DNA from: Pseudomonadales bacterium
Lineage (GTDB): Bacteria > Pseudomonadota > Gammaproteobacteria > Pseudomonadales > Azotimanducaceae
Length of the DNA stretch: 64,000 nt
Direction of reading: 5' to 3'
NCBI GenBank assembly: GCA_022822135.1
Contig: JAJECH010000059.1
Coordinates: forward strand, 1 to 64,000
The notes under the pieces are model-generated. The model ran no database searches. It saw only the letters and a list, made by a program, of their open reading frames with translations, and was not told the DNA's origin. This document shows positions 42,944-52,915 of the stretch, piece after piece (the stretch's first letter is position 1; every line of letters begins with the position of its first letter). Made by a program: the position numbers and the translations under genes.

Positions 42944-45910
42944 ATGATGCACTGGACGTTCCAACTAAGTCGCGATGATTTCGCAAACATCCTTAATCGC
43001 TTTCGAAGCGCATTTGTAGTTTTGATCGCATCGTTGCTCTTGGTCAGTGTTGCTCACGCTCAAGAGGATGCAGACGAAGATGACGACGAAGTAGAAGCAA
43101 TAGATCTCGAGGATGCACCTGTCGTTCCCGCGACGCCATTAGAGGAAGTAATCGTTACCGGAAGTCGACTTCAACAATATCCTGGCGATCAAGCGAGTCA
43201 GACCATCGTGTTGGACCAAGATACCATCCGATCAATGGGTGAAGTCACGCTTGAACGTATTCTCAGACAATTACCGCAGAATAGCAACGCGACCAGCGAA
43301 CGATACGGGTCAAGCCTGAATCAGGCAAGCAACCTTACTGGTGCTTCGACCGTGAACCTTCGAGGTCTTGGAAGCGAATCGACGCTGATTCTCGTCGACG
43401 GAAAACGCATTGGTTACAACGGTATTTTGGGTGGCGTAACTGACATATCCTCTATCCCACTCTCCATGGTTGAAAGGATCGAAGTGGTTTTGGACGGCGC
43501 ATCTGCGGTCTATGGTTCAGATGCCGTAGGCGGGGTTGTCAATGTCATCTTGCGAAAAGACTACGAAGGAGTTGAGCTAACCCTCAATTACGACCGACCG
43601 GATGCGGCTGGATACAGTGAAAGTAGAGTCGCAATCAATACATCGCAAGTTCTAGGTAACGCGCAAGTACGTGCCGGTTATCAGCGTGCTGATCATTCGG
43701 GGTTGGATGCCTCCGACCGCGAAGTCACCTTATTCCAACAATCTATTTTCTCCGGACCCCAACTAGACGTCAGATTGTGTTGCTCGGCACAAGGCGAAGC
43801 GTTTCCTATCTTGTATCGATTGGACGGTACGGTCATCACGTTTCCAGAATTTCGAGCGCTAAGTGACGATGACAAAGCGCGCGCCGAAGAAATTCGTTAC
43901 GCCGTGCTGCCTGAAGGATTCAACGAGAATTCGTCCGTTACTGAAATCACAGAATTCGGGTTGCCGAATTGGGGCGCTGAAACCCAAACGGGCTATTCCG
44001 TACTACCAGAAACAACACGAGACAGCTACAACCTTGGTATTTCCACCGATTTGACCGAATCAATGACTCTGGACGCCCAAGTTCGTGGCGAGGTACGGAA
44101 CACCATAAATCGCCGAGGATACGTGTCGTTCAACGGCGAGTCGTTAACAGGTGGGAGTCCGTTCAACCCATTCGATCGTACCGTACACGTTCGAGGACAA
44201 CGACGAGATATGCCGCAACCTTTTGTAGAGGCAGACGCGAATATCTTGGATTTCAGCGTTGACCTAACCGGCGACCTCAACGAACTCTGGACGTGGGAAA
44301 TCAGTGCCGGTTCGTCGCGTGAGGATGCGGATTCTTCGAGATTTTTCGATCTTGACCGTGCAATCCTGCGCGCCGGTATGAATTCCGACGGCGTAACGCC
44401 CATTCGAGAATTCCTATTTGGCTTGACGCCAGAGCAATGTGCTGAACAAGGTGGCCGTGTCGTTTTCGGTTTGTGCCAAGTTTCGAGGGATCCGCCAGCA
44501 GCGATCAATCCGTTCGGTGATATTTCAGACTATCTACAAGACGAGCTAATGGCGTCAAGTTTGAATACGCAAACGCGTTTTAGCGGCCTCTTGAAAGGTG
44601 ATGTTTACAACATGCCTGCTGGACCGATTCGCCTTTTAGTAGGCGCAAGTAACGAATCCACCGGTCTCGAGACTTCGTCAGAGTTTCAAGTCGCCACACT
44701 CGGCACGCCGCTAGGCGATATCACAAACTTCCATACGGAAGCTTCGCGTTCGAACTGGGCACTATTCGTCGAGGGTGCTGTCCCATTGATCTCCGACAAC
44801 AATCCGCGACCAGCGGCAAGCCGCTTGAATTTGACTTTCTCCGCAAGACGCGACTCGTATGCTAATCCTGACGTCACCTATTTCCAAGATGGCATCGGTA
44901 TGGATGCACAGGATCTTCCAGATCCGGGTGCGGAAACCACGTGGGGTGCAGGCCTTGTGTATGCGCCTGTAGAGAGTGTCAGGTTTAAATTCAGTCGCCA
45001 GACAGCATTTGTCGCACCACAGCTAAATCAGTTACTCAGAGCGGCTTCCGAAGGACCGAGTGCGCCCTTCCGCGGGATCTTCCTCGAACAACCGGATGGC
45101 AGTCTCCGACAAACACCTGTGATCGTCAGAGAAGGTGGAAATCCTGATTTGCAAGCCGAAACAGGAAATACCCTTAGTTATGGATTCGAGTTCTTTCCTA
45201 CAGCTTTACCTGCTCTTGGCTTGAAGATCACGTATAGCGATGTCTCATATGAAAATCGCATCTCGCGCCTCAGCAATTTCATCGTGGATCCTAACGACTT
45301 ACCGTCCGATACGTTTTACGACGCTGCAACTGACATGTATTTTCAAGAGCGGCGATGGATCAATGTGTCATCCATCGATCGTGATGGAATCGACTACGAG
45401 ATACTCTGGAATACGACGACGGATAGAGGGGAATTTGACCTAAGTTACAAACTAAGCAACATTCGAAATTACGAATTCGTCCTCGATCCTGCCGTGGATG
45501 ATGAATCAATCAGTGTTGTCGGTACAACGATGGGTAATACCGCCCTTGGCGTAGTACCTAAGAAAGGCAGTTCGTTCGTCAGTCGCTATTTCTACCGTGG
45601 TTTAGAAGCGGCTCTGGCAGTGTCCGGACAGTCTAAAACTACGACCATAAGTACGAACGTGGAACGTACGTATACCCCACCAAGGCTAGTTAACTTGACG
45701 CTGAGTTACCACATGCAAGCTGATTCAATTTGGGGTTCCCCCGCGTTTCTTGAAAACAGTCGCGTCTCATTGGTGATTTCAAATCTCACCGATGCTTACG
45801 GCGAAACGGAGATAAGGGGTTCCGGTGGCCAAATCCTTCCCCAATCATCGCCCGATTCGTCACCACTTTATGGTCGCGCATTCAGTATAACCATACACAC
45901 GATGTTCTGA
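42944..45910 (+). CDS. TonB-dependent outer membrane receptor
   Basis: About 988 residues, starting at one of two adjacent ATGs (42944 or 42947) behind GGGGG. The signal peptide ends at SVAHAQ. A very acidic linker (EDADEDDDEVEAIDLEDA) precedes the TonB box EEVIVTGSR, then the plug (STVNLRGLGSESTLILVDGK, GSDAVGGVVNVIL) and a barrel that ends in an aromatic residue (SITIHTMF). It is an importer of unknown substrate. It is followed after 4 bp by two thioredoxin-like lipoprotein genes, so the three should form one operon. Confidence 0.92.
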   Translation: MMHWTFQLSRDDFANILNRFRSAFVVLIASLLLVSVAHAQEDADEDDDEVEAIDLEDAPVVPATPLEEVIVTGSRLQQYPGDQASQTIVLDQDTIRSMGEVTLERILRQLPQNSNATSERYGSSLNQASNLTGASTVNLRGLGSESTLILVDGKRIGYNGILGGVTDISSIPLSMVERIEVVLDGASAVYGSDAVGGVVNVILRKDYEGVELTLNYDRPDAAGYSESRVAINTSQVLGNAQVRAGYQRADHSGLDASDREVTLFQQSIFSGPQLDVRLCCSAQGEAFPILYRLDGTVITFPEFRALSDDDKARAEEIRYAVLPEGFNENSSVTEITEFGLPNWGAETQTGYSVLPETTRDSYNLGISTDLTESMTLDAQVRGEVRNTINRRGYVSFNGESLTGGSPFNPFDRTVHVRGQRRDMPQPFVEADANILDFSVDLTGDLNELWTWEISAGSSREDADSSRFFDLDRAILRAGMNSDGVTPIREFLFGLTPEQCAEQGGRVVFGLCQVSRDPPAAINPFGDISDYLQDELMASSLNTQTRFSGLLKGDVYNMPAGPIRLLVGASNESTGLETSSEFQVATLGTPLGDITNFHTEASRSNWALFVEGAVPLISDNNPRPAASRLNLTFSARRDSYANPDVTYFQDGIGMDAQDLPDPGAETTWGAGLVYAPVESVRFKFSRQTAFVAPQLNQLLRAASEGPSAPFRGIFLEQPDGSLRQTPVIVREGGNPDLQAETGNTLSYGFEFFPTALPALGLKITYSDVSYENRISRLSNFIVDPNDLPSDTFYDAATDMYFQERRWINVSSIDRDGIDYEILWNTTTDRGEFDLSYKLSNIRNYEFVLDPAVDDESISVVGTTMGNTALGVVPKKGSSFVSRYFYRGLEAALAVSGQSKTTTISTNVERTYTPPRLVNLTLSYHMQADSIWGSPAFLENSRVSLVISNLTDAYGETEIRGSGGQILPQSSPDSSPLYGRAFSITIHTMF

Positions 45911-45914
45911 TACT

Positions 45915-47249
45915 GTGCGGACCACTTTTCTCACAATCTGCGCCGCAGCCAGCGTTTTTCTCGCTGGTTGCGGCGCGGACAATAGCAGTTCTACCACGAT
46001 GGTCCTTTCGGGTGACGTCTCCGCGGCGTATACGAACGGACTCTTTGTCGTATTCGACCCTAATAAGAAGGAGCCGGAATCCCAATCGGAAGAAATGTCG
46101 ACTTCAACGGCGGTCGTTCCAGCATCCAGTGCAACGACGACCGCGGCTCCGGCCTCCGGGGCTGTCATGACGGCGGCGACGCCCGCCAGTAACGCTTCCG
46201 ATGAGACAAGAACGCACCCAAGCGATTCACTTTACGAAAGTCTCAATATCGTCGCAGAAGCGAAAATTCGGGAGGACGGCACGTTCTCTTTGACCGCATC
46301 GGTCGACGAGCCGCAATCAGTCTACTTCTATGTCCTTTATGCAACGAGTGAATCGGGGCTTCCTATGGCACCAATGAAAGGTCAGAATTTCATCCTTGAA
46401 CCTGGCAACCTTTCATTGACCATGGACACCCGTTCAAGATTTGTAATTGACGGTGGATACTACAACGACGAAGTATTCAATACGTGGCGACGATCGCCCG
46501 AATATATCGATGCCAACGAACAGTATGGAAAACTGCTCATGTCGGTTGAGGGTGAGTCGGAGGAAGAGAGACGCAAACGCGTAGACGCATCCGTCGAAAT
46601 GATGCACCATATTCTCGACTTAGAAACAGAAGGTCGCAATCAAAATGCGACCATGCACTCAGATCAGCTAGTACGCAAACTTACGTTGCAGACGACTTGG
46701 TTGACTGGACGGTGGTATGGCGAAGCGATTAGTAACTTAGCAGAAGACATGCCAGATGATCCTTGGGTAAAGGAAGCGCTCGTACGCCACGAAGCTGCGG
46801 AGGTACGTCGCGCTCAGCAAGCACAATTCTCTGAAGGCAATCAAATCCAAGACTTCGAAGCGTACACGCTAGACGGAACTAATCACACGTTTTCCGAAGT
46901 ACGTGAAGAATCAAAACTGGTACTACTCGAGTTTTGGGCGTCGTGGTGCGGGCCATGCATTGCTGAAATTCCACACATGAAACAAGCGTACGAACGTTTT
47001 AAACCCAACGGTTTTGAAATTGTCTCGTTTACGATTGACGAGGATCGTGAAGATTGGGAGCTAGCATCCACAGAGCAGGACCTTCCTTGGATCGACTTAG
47101 GAATGGGACCCGATGCACCTGCTGCGACCGCATACGGCGTTACCAGTGTGCCGAAGAACTTTCTTGTGGACGCTGAGACCGGTGTCATCATGGCGACAGA
47201 TTTACGACAACACAAACTTGACGAAAAACTAGAAGAGGAACTACTTTGA
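45915..47249 (+). CDS. TlpA-type thioredoxin-like lipoprotein 1
   Basis: 444 residues, GTG start. The signal ends in the lipobox LAGC, so the protein is lipid-anchored. A beta-domain resembling DUF4369 (about residues 30-180) carries an Ala/Thr/Ser-rich insertion (SSATTTAAPASGAVMTAAT). A helical middle and a C-terminal redoxin domain with WASWCGPCIAEIPHMKQAY (CxxC) follow, and the cis-Pro region is GVTSVPKNF. It should reduce or exchange disulfides in the periplasm. Its stop overlaps the start of the second such gene. Confidence 0.9.
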   Translation: MRTTFLTICAAASVFLAGCGADNSSSTTMVLSGDVSAAYTNGLFVVFDPNKKEPESQSEEMSTSTAVVPASSATTTAAPASGAVMTAATPASNASDETRTHPSDSLYESLNIVAEAKIREDGTFSLTASVDEPQSVYFYVLYATSESGLPMAPMKGQNFILEPGNLSLTMDTRSRFVIDGGYYNDEVFNTWRRSPEYIDANEQYGKLLMSVEGESEEERRKRVDASVEMMHHILDLETEGRNQNATMHSDQLVRKLTLQTTWLTGRWYGEAISNLAEDMPDDPWVKEALVRHEAAEVRRAQQAQFSEGNQIQDFEAYTLDGTNHTFSEVREESKLVLLEFWASWCGPCIAEIPHMKQAYERFKPNGFEIVSFTIDEDREDWELASTEQDLPWIDLGMGPDAPAATAYGVTSVPKNFLVDAETGVIMATDLRQHKLDEKLEEELL

Positions 47250-48757
47250 CCAGATCGGTTACGTTACTAACAGCAACGTCATTACTATCCCTAGGATTCC
47301 TCGGGTGCGGTATTGACCCTGAATTTAGGTATACGGTGTCCGGTGAACTCGGCGCCACGGGGGACGGGTTAGAGAATCCGGAAATCGTCGTCCGACGTTC
47401 CTTTTATGTTGACGGAAAGACAACTCGGGAAGACATCGCATCGGCGAAAGTCATTGACGGACGAATCGAACTTGAAGGCGAAATTCACGAACCGACGGTC
47501 GTTCGTATTTACCTTCTTGACGGCGAGCAAGCCAAAGATTCGGTTCAGGCGGTCATCGAACCTCACGCGTCGATCCAACTCGTCGACCTGGGTAAGAACA
47601 AAGGCATGATTGCTGATGGCGCTGGTAAACATGGTCAGCTAGTGGCGAGCTGGATGATGAGTGACGATTTTGTCACGTCTTTAAATGCCTATGGTGATTC
47701 GCTTACTGCGTGGCAAGAGGAGGAAGAAGCCAAGAAAAAAGCAGAAGAAGAAGCATCTGCCGCTGAGACAGAAACGAACCTAGACACTAGTGATACGTCA
47801 GAGGAAGAGACCGACGCGGAGATTCAAGTCGCGGAGACAGACACTGAGTCCGCTGATGAATCCGCATTGGTTGAGGAAGCAGATAGCTCATCGGAAGATA
47901 CGACTGCACTTGCTACGACCGACGAAGATGCGCCAGCGAATGCCTGCGAAGGTGAGGTTGTGGAAGCCGCCGCTTCCGTCGAAGAAGTTGAGCAACCTGA
48001 GCGTTACGTGCTATACGATAAGGTGGTCAAGATTCAAAACGACGCATTAGACGACCTTGCGCGCAGTTCCGCAGATCCTATGGATGCGTTGCTCGCGATG
48101 GAACTTGGTGGCTTAGGACGCGTTCAGGAAGGTGTTTCACGACTTGACGAATTGGCCGGGTTACTAAGCGACGAGGTCGTGGCAAACCGTATATCGCCAC
48201 GTCGCGATGGTCTAACTTCCCACCTCAAGCGAGTCGACGCGGATAAAAGCCTTTCTCCTGGCAAGATTGCACCCGATTTCACGCTTGCTGATTTCGAAGG
48301 TGAAAACGTTTCACTCACCGACGTATTAGGGAACAACGAAGTCGTGTTAGTGGACTTCTGGGCATCCTGGTGCGGACCTTGCATCGCAACGTTCCCGGAA
48401 TTGAAACGCATGTACGGCGAGTACCGCGACGACGGTTTTGAAGTGGTTGCGATAACAATCGACAGTACGCGCGAGGACTGGGTCGAAGCGACCGAAGAGC
48501 ATGAACTACCTTGGCTAAATCTAGAAGAGTTACAACTCGAGGGTTCTCGCGGTCCCGTATACAACTCCTACGGCGTGACATTCATTCCTAAAGGCTATGT
48601 ACTGAACAAAGACGCGTGCATCGTCGGTAAAGATATGAGCACTGAAGAGCTTGATCAACTCCTATCAGCGCAATTTGCAGATTCGGGAATGCCTAGTGTC
48701 GAGCAGGAAGCTTCTTCAAGCCTCACTGAGACGTCCGATAACCAAGTCGGGAGTTAG
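47246..48757 (+). CDS. TlpA-type thioredoxin-like lipoprotein 2
   Basis: 503 residues, TTG start overlapping the previous stop by 4 bp. The lipobox is LGFLGC. It has the same order as its neighbour: a beta-domain, a helical part and a C-terminal redoxin domain (WASWCGPCIATFPELKRMY, later GVTFIPKGY). The middle carries an extremely acidic, low-complexity stretch of about 80 residues (about 155-235, with repeats of EEE, SSED and TDTES). Its last 42 bp overlap the end of the convergent DsbD-like gene. Confidence 0.9.
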   Translation: MTRSVTLLTATSLLSLGFLGCGIDPEFRYTVSGELGATGDGLENPEIVVRRSFYVDGKTTREDIASAKVIDGRIELEGEIHEPTVVRIYLLDGEQAKDSVQAVIEPHASIQLVDLGKNKGMIADGAGKHGQLVASWMMSDDFVTSLNAYGDSLTAWQEEEEAKKKAEEEASAAETETNLDTSDTSEEETDAEIQVAETDTESADESALVEEADSSSEDTTALATTDEDAPANACEGEVVEAAASVEEVEQPERYVLYDKVVKIQNDALDDLARSSADPMDALLAMELGGLGRVQEGVSRLDELAGLLSDEVVANRISPRRDGLTSHLKRVDADKSLSPGKIAPDFTLADFEGENVSLTDVLGNNEVVLVDFWASWCGPCIATFPELKRMYGEYRDDGFEVVAITIDSTREDWVEATEEHELPWLNLEELQLEGSRGPVYNSYGVTFIPKGYVLNKDACIVGKDMSTEELDQLLSAQFADSGMPSVEQEASSSLTETSDNQVGS

Positions 48758-50866
48758 GATCTCCGGCAGGATCGCTGGCGAGTCAATCGAGGCACCTACT
48801 TCGTAAAACAAGTAGAGCGGGACACCGGCACGTCCATGTTTTTCCAGTTCGGCCGTGATAGCTGGGTCTTCGGATGTCCAGTCGCCCACTAACACTTGAA
48901 CGCCTTCGCGATCGAAGAAATCAAGAACACGTTTCGAGTGTAACGCGACGCGTTCGTTGTATTTGCACGTAATACACCAGTCGGCAGTGAAATACGCAAA
49001 CACGGGTTTGTTTTCTGCCAACAGCGTTTCCACGGTCTGTACGGACCACTCCTTCTCTTGTGCGTGCTTCGCGCTCGCAGACTGCGGCAAGACTGCGAAA
49101 TCATCATCTCGTGCGACATTCGCAGCTGCCAGTAGAAGCACCAAGCCAACAGTGCCAGAAATTCGCCAACGCCATAGGTTGGTTTCGCGTGCGCGTGTGA
49201 TCGCCCACAGTACGAATGCCAGCGTAATAGCGGCAATCAGTACCATCGCGAGCGCATTAACGCCTCGCTGACCACCGAGGATCCACATTAGCCAAATAGC
49301 GGTCGCAAACATCGGAAACGCCATGATTCGCCGCATCGTCCCCATCCATGCACCTGGTTTCGGCAGGATCATCTTCATAGCTGGCACGAACGAGATGACA
49401 AGATAAGGCAATGCAAATCCCAACGCTAAGCCAAGAAAGATGCCGAGCGCCGCGATGACAGGTTGAACGAGGGCGTAACCGAGCGCTGCTCCCATGAACG
49501 GGACAGTACACGGCGATGCCACGATAACCGCAAGTACTCCGGTGAAGAACTCCTCACCTTTGCCAGCGAACGCCTTGTCAAAAACGCCAGTCAGGTTTGC
49601 GAACGAACCACGTAATTCGAACACTCCTGTGAAATTCAATCCAACTGCAACCATTAGCAACGTGAGTAAAACCAATATCGTTGGACTTTGCAGGTGAAAA
49701 GCCCACCCTACCGCTTCGCCAGCACTTCGTAGTACGAACATGGCGATCGCCAGAATGCAGAAACAAACTAGAACACCTAATGAGTAGACCAATCCCGAAA
49801 CGCGAGCAGAACGGGGACTAGAGTTGGAGAGTTCAACGACTGATAGCGCTTTTAGACTCAGGATCGGCAATACACAAGGCATCGCATTCAAGATCAAGCC
49901 GCCTAAAACAGCGAAGAGCAAATTGCGTAAGAACGCGACAACGTTAGACGTCGCGTGTATGTCTGTTCCCGCGTGTTCCACAGCTGTACCGGGGGTGCGT
50001 TCGAACGAGTTGCTGAACTCAACCGTTTCAAGTTCATTCACACGAGTGGCGTCCAACCAAAACGCCTGATCACGTCCACCTGACGCGTCTCTATCGAATA
50101 ACTTGAGAACCAGCGGGGTCTCGTCGTATCTTGAGTGTCTGGGACCCGCTAGCGTCTCGACGCGAAGAAGTCCACTCGACACCCTGAACATTTGCGGCGC
50201 GGCATGGTCGATGAATTTTTCAGCAACGGGAAAGAGCCAGATGTCGCCGTTAACGTTGAAACCTTCGGGGATTTCGAGATCGAAAAGCACCTTTTCGTCG
50301 TCGGACGTGTACGACGCTTCCCATGGGACTGAAATCGGGTGTTTCGCTCGCGCAGCAGCGAATCCACCACGCCATTCCTCGTCGACGGAACCATCGCCAC
50401 GCGGCAACGACAGCTCAACCTGGGCCCGTTCGGGGATGCATACGTTATCGTCACAAATTAACCAGTTCGCATTTGCCGCCAATCGAACCATATCGTCAAC
50501 AGTCGTCGGCGCATCGACACGTGCGATCAATAACGTCTCTTCGTCATACCCATAGGACATCAACGGTCCGAATGGGACGAAATTTGGGGATGGAAACGTA
50601 AGTTCACCAGCTTCGAATCCTTCTGGCAAATCCCATTTCAAGTTTGCTGCTTTCCCGGCATCACCCGCATTAATCCAGTAGATGTGCCAGCCAGGATCAG
50701 GTTTTAATAGAAATGCAACAGCGAACTCTTCACCTGGAACAACGGACTGTACTTCAGCTACAAGCTCAACCGTGCTGTTGTCGGTACGAACCGGGGACGC
50801 GTATATCGAAACGCCTGTGAGGCAAACAACATAGCAAATAAACCGGATAAATCGCACTTCCGTCAT
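48716..50866 (-). CDS. DsbD/ScsB-like protein-disulfide reductase
   Basis: 716 residues. After a signal come two N-terminal beta domains (PGWHIYWINAGDAGKAANLK and ICDDNVCIPERAQVELSLP). The membrane part has paired Cys-Pro motifs (NAMPCVLPILSLKALSVVEL and ASPCTVPFMGAALG), and a C-terminal thioredoxin domain has FTADWCITCKYNER. It carries electrons from cytoplasmic thioredoxin to periplasmic partners. The long N-terminal half is of the ScsB/copper-tolerance kind. It faces the two TlpA lipoproteins, its likely clients, and overlaps the last one tail to tail. Confidence 0.9.
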   Translation of the reverse strand: MTEVRFIRFICYVVCLTGVSIYASPVRTDNSTVELVAEVQSVVPGEEFAVAFLLKPDPGWHIYWINAGDAGKAANLKWDLPEGFEAGELTFPSPNFVPFGPLMSYGYDEETLLIARVDAPTTVDDMVRLAANANWLICDDNVCIPERAQVELSLPRGDGSVDEEWRGGFAAARAKHPISVPWEASYTSDDEKVLFDLEIPEGFNVNGDIWLFPVAEKFIDHAAPQMFRVSSGLLRVETLAGPRHSRYDETPLVLKLFDRDASGGRDQAFWLDATRVNELETVEFSNSFERTPGTAVEHAGTDIHATSNVVAFLRNLLFAVLGGLILNAMPCVLPILSLKALSVVELSNSSPRSARVSGLVYSLGVLVCFCILAIAMFVLRSAGEAVGWAFHLQSPTILVLLTLLMVAVGLNFTGVFELRGSFANLTGVFDKAFAGKGEEFFTGVLAVIVASPCTVPFMGAALGYALVQPVIAALGIFLGLALGFALPYLVISFVPAMKMILPKPGAWMGTMRRIMAFPMFATAIWLMWILGGQRGVNALAMVLIAAITLAFVLWAITRARETNLWRWRISGTVGLVLLLAAANVARDDDFAVLPQSASAKHAQEKEWSVQTVETLLAENKPVFAYFTADWCITCKYNERVALHSKRVLDFFDREGVQVLVGDWTSEDPAITAELEKHGRAGVPLYLFYEVGASIDSPAILPEILTPDLVIGRLSEA

Positions 50867-51014
50867 TGCTCAACTTCTCTGCACAAAATCATGCCTGACT
50901 TCCTGATGACCGTGTTGTTGGACAACTGAAAACTCGATCTGCTTCAAGAAGCATCGAAACTTCGGGCATCACTAATTCTCGAACTAATTTTGGTCGCTAG
51001 ATCGTTCGTCGTGT

Positions 51015-52154
51015 TCAGTAAATTCCCGGGATAATCCGGTACTTCACGCGTTGCTGATATTCAGCCCATTTTTCAGCGCCGTACTTCTCTTCACATAGCT
51101 TGTAGTCGAATCGTTCGCGTGGGATAAACAAGCCTACGATGAAGATGAAGTAAGTCCAAGCCCACAGATTTGTGAAATAACCGAACGAGAGCGCGACAGC
51201 AAGAGCTAACAGCATCTCACCAAAGTAGTTCATGTGCCTGGATGCACCCCAAAATCCACTACAGAGGATTTTTCGCTCGCCCGCTTCGATGTACTCCGGT
51301 TCAAAGATACCGAGGAACTTACGCTCGGGCCAACGCTTAAACGTGTATTTCTGCATGTTGGCACCTCGCGAAATGCACCAACCGGCGAGAAATAGAGCCG
51401 CAGTTCCTATCAGCCAGAAGTAGGTCCACCCTTCCGTAAAACCGGGACTCGGATACGCAGCCAAACCCCACAACGGCAAGATAAATAGCCAACCGTATAC
51501 GATCAATCCGCCCCAGAGCATCTTAAAGCCCATGCGTTCATGGATGATGTCAAAGGTATAGAGTTGAACACGCTCGAAGATGAAATAATCCAGTATGTAA
51601 AGAGTAAAGAACGCAGCGTACAGGTAGACACCGGGATTGGCATTACTCCCAAACATCTCGTAGTGGTAAGCGGCACCGGAAAGTGCGTTAAGTGAAAGCA
51701 TCGCACCACCTACAACATAGCAATACATCTTTACGTCAAAGCGCTCATTGAAGAAGGACAACTCCTGCACACGACCGTCCCAAAGTGCATACAGCGAGTT
51801 TTTTCCGTCAGTCGCTGGCTGGGTGTACACCGTTAGAAGCGATATCACGAAGGTGAGGACTGTTCCGCCGACGACGGCGTATACAGACGATCGATAGAAC
51901 CAGTCGCGCGGTAACCCGCCGAGCTCAAATGCCCACACGATCAACAGGATAACGAACACAAGCAGTCCGTTTAGTCGATAGTTTCGTGGTTCACCGGTCT
52001 CCGAATTGATTACATAGCCAGGTACTTTTTTCCCCGGTAAGATCATTTGCGCGATAAAGAACGCAAGAAAAATCGCCAACGGCGTGAAAAAACCAGCGAT
52101 CGCTTCCGTGCGCGAAAGCTCAAATAGGTGACCAATGCCAAGCCATTCAATCAC
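51015..52154 (-). CDS. ERG4/ERG24-type sterol reductase-like membrane protein
   Basis: 379 residues with about nine membrane helices. The C-terminus (CSGFWGASRHMNYFGEMLLA, RERFDYKLCEEKYG, EYQQRVKYRIIPGIY) is that of the Delta14/C24 sterol reductase family. The N-terminal YVINSETGEPRNYRLNGLLV also agrees. Such enzymes reduce sterol double bonds with NADPH. Few bacteria make sterols, so the enzyme could act on imported sterols or other polycyclic lipids. No other sterol gene is adjacent. Confidence 0.85.
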   Translation of the reverse strand: MIEWLGIGHLFELSRTEAIAGFFTPLAIFLAFFIAQMILPGKKVPGYVINSETGEPRNYRLNGLLVFVILLIVWAFELGGLPRDWFYRSSVYAVVGGTVLTFVISLLTVYTQPATDGKNSLYALWDGRVQELSFFNERFDVKMYCYVVGGAMLSLNALSGAAYHYEMFGSNANPGVYLYAAFFTLYILDYFIFERVQLYTFDIIHERMGFKMLWGGLIVYGWLFILPLWGLAAYPSPGFTEGWTYFWLIGTAALFLAGWCISRGANMQKYTFKRWPERKFLGIFEPEYIEAGERKILCSGFWGASRHMNYFGEMLLALAVALSFGYFTNLWAWTYFIFIVGLFIPRERFDYKLCEEKYGAEKWAEYQQRVKYRIIPGIY

Positions 52155-52335
52155 TTCTTGTTCCCTACTTCCGTAATCAAGCTCTTTGTCATGTTAGCGA
52201 GCTATTCCTTTTTCACAAGTGATTTGGTGCCACTTTTTTTTCGCGCATCGGAACAAGATCTGCTCATTACGCGTTGCCCAAAATTCCGACTAGTAGAAAA
52301 TTCCTTGCACTTGAGTAAGAAACCGGAGAGTCGCG

Positions 52336-52758
52336 ATGGCAACGGGCGAATTGACTTTTGACCATATTCACGTGATCGCAAAGGATCCAGAGGCAACCGC
52401 GAAGTGGTACGTGGATGTGCTTGGTGCAGAAATCAAGGCAAGCTACCAAACACGCAACGCACCCCAAATTAGCGTAAAACTTGGTGGAATGACACTACTC
52501 GTTCGCGGTCAGCGAAGCGGCGAAGTACCAGGCGAACCATCACCTATGCAAGACTACGCAGATTATTCAAGTCACAATGAATGGGGAACCGATCATTTCG
52601 GTTACACGTACCACGGCGATTTGCGCGCATATTGCGATGAACTCCGCGCACGTGGCGCTCAGTTCGCGGTTGAACCGTGGGAATTCACGCCTAATAACTG
52701 GCTTTGTTACGTTGCCGCACCTGACGGCGTAAGCATCGAAATCGTCGAAGCTAAATAG
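52336..52758 (+). CDS. VOC (glyoxalase-like) family protein
   Basis: 140 residues. Two beta-alpha-beta-beta-beta modules are visible: FDHIHVIAKDPEATAKWYVD at the start and WGTDHFGYTYHGDLRAYCDE after the middle. The closing AAPDGVSIEIVEA is typical. The His in the first strand and the terminal Glu are the common metal ligands. It could be a dioxygenase, isomerase or fosfomycin-type protein; the sequence does not decide. It ends 23 bp before a tRNA gene on the other strand. Confidence 0.85.
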   Translation: MATGELTFDHIHVIAKDPEATAKWYVDVLGAEIKASYQTRNAPQISVKLGGMTLLVRGQRSGEVPGEPSPMQDYADYSSHNEWGTDHFGYTYHGDLRAYCDELRARGAQFAVEPWEFTPNNWLCYVAAPDGVSIEIVEAK

Positions 52759-52781
52759 CTCTTGACATGATGCCAAATCGA

Positions 52782-52857
52782 TGGTGGAGCCAGGCGGGAT
52801 CGAACCGCCGACCTCAACAATGCCATTGTTGCGCTCTCCCAGCTGAGCTATGGCCCC
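52782..52857 (-). tRNA. tRNA-Ala (anticodon GGC)
   Basis: 76 nt including an encoded CCA. The acceptor stem GGGGCCA pairs with TGGCTCC (with one G-T pair). The D arm carries AGCTCAGCTGGGAGAGC. The anticodon loop ATGGCAT lies between CAACA and TGTTG. The T arm carries GGTTCGATCC. Confidence 0.97.
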
Positions 52858-52915
52858 TCCGCTTGAAACCGATTATAGAATTGAGAATTCGATCACCGAT
52901 CTAATGAGATTGAGT

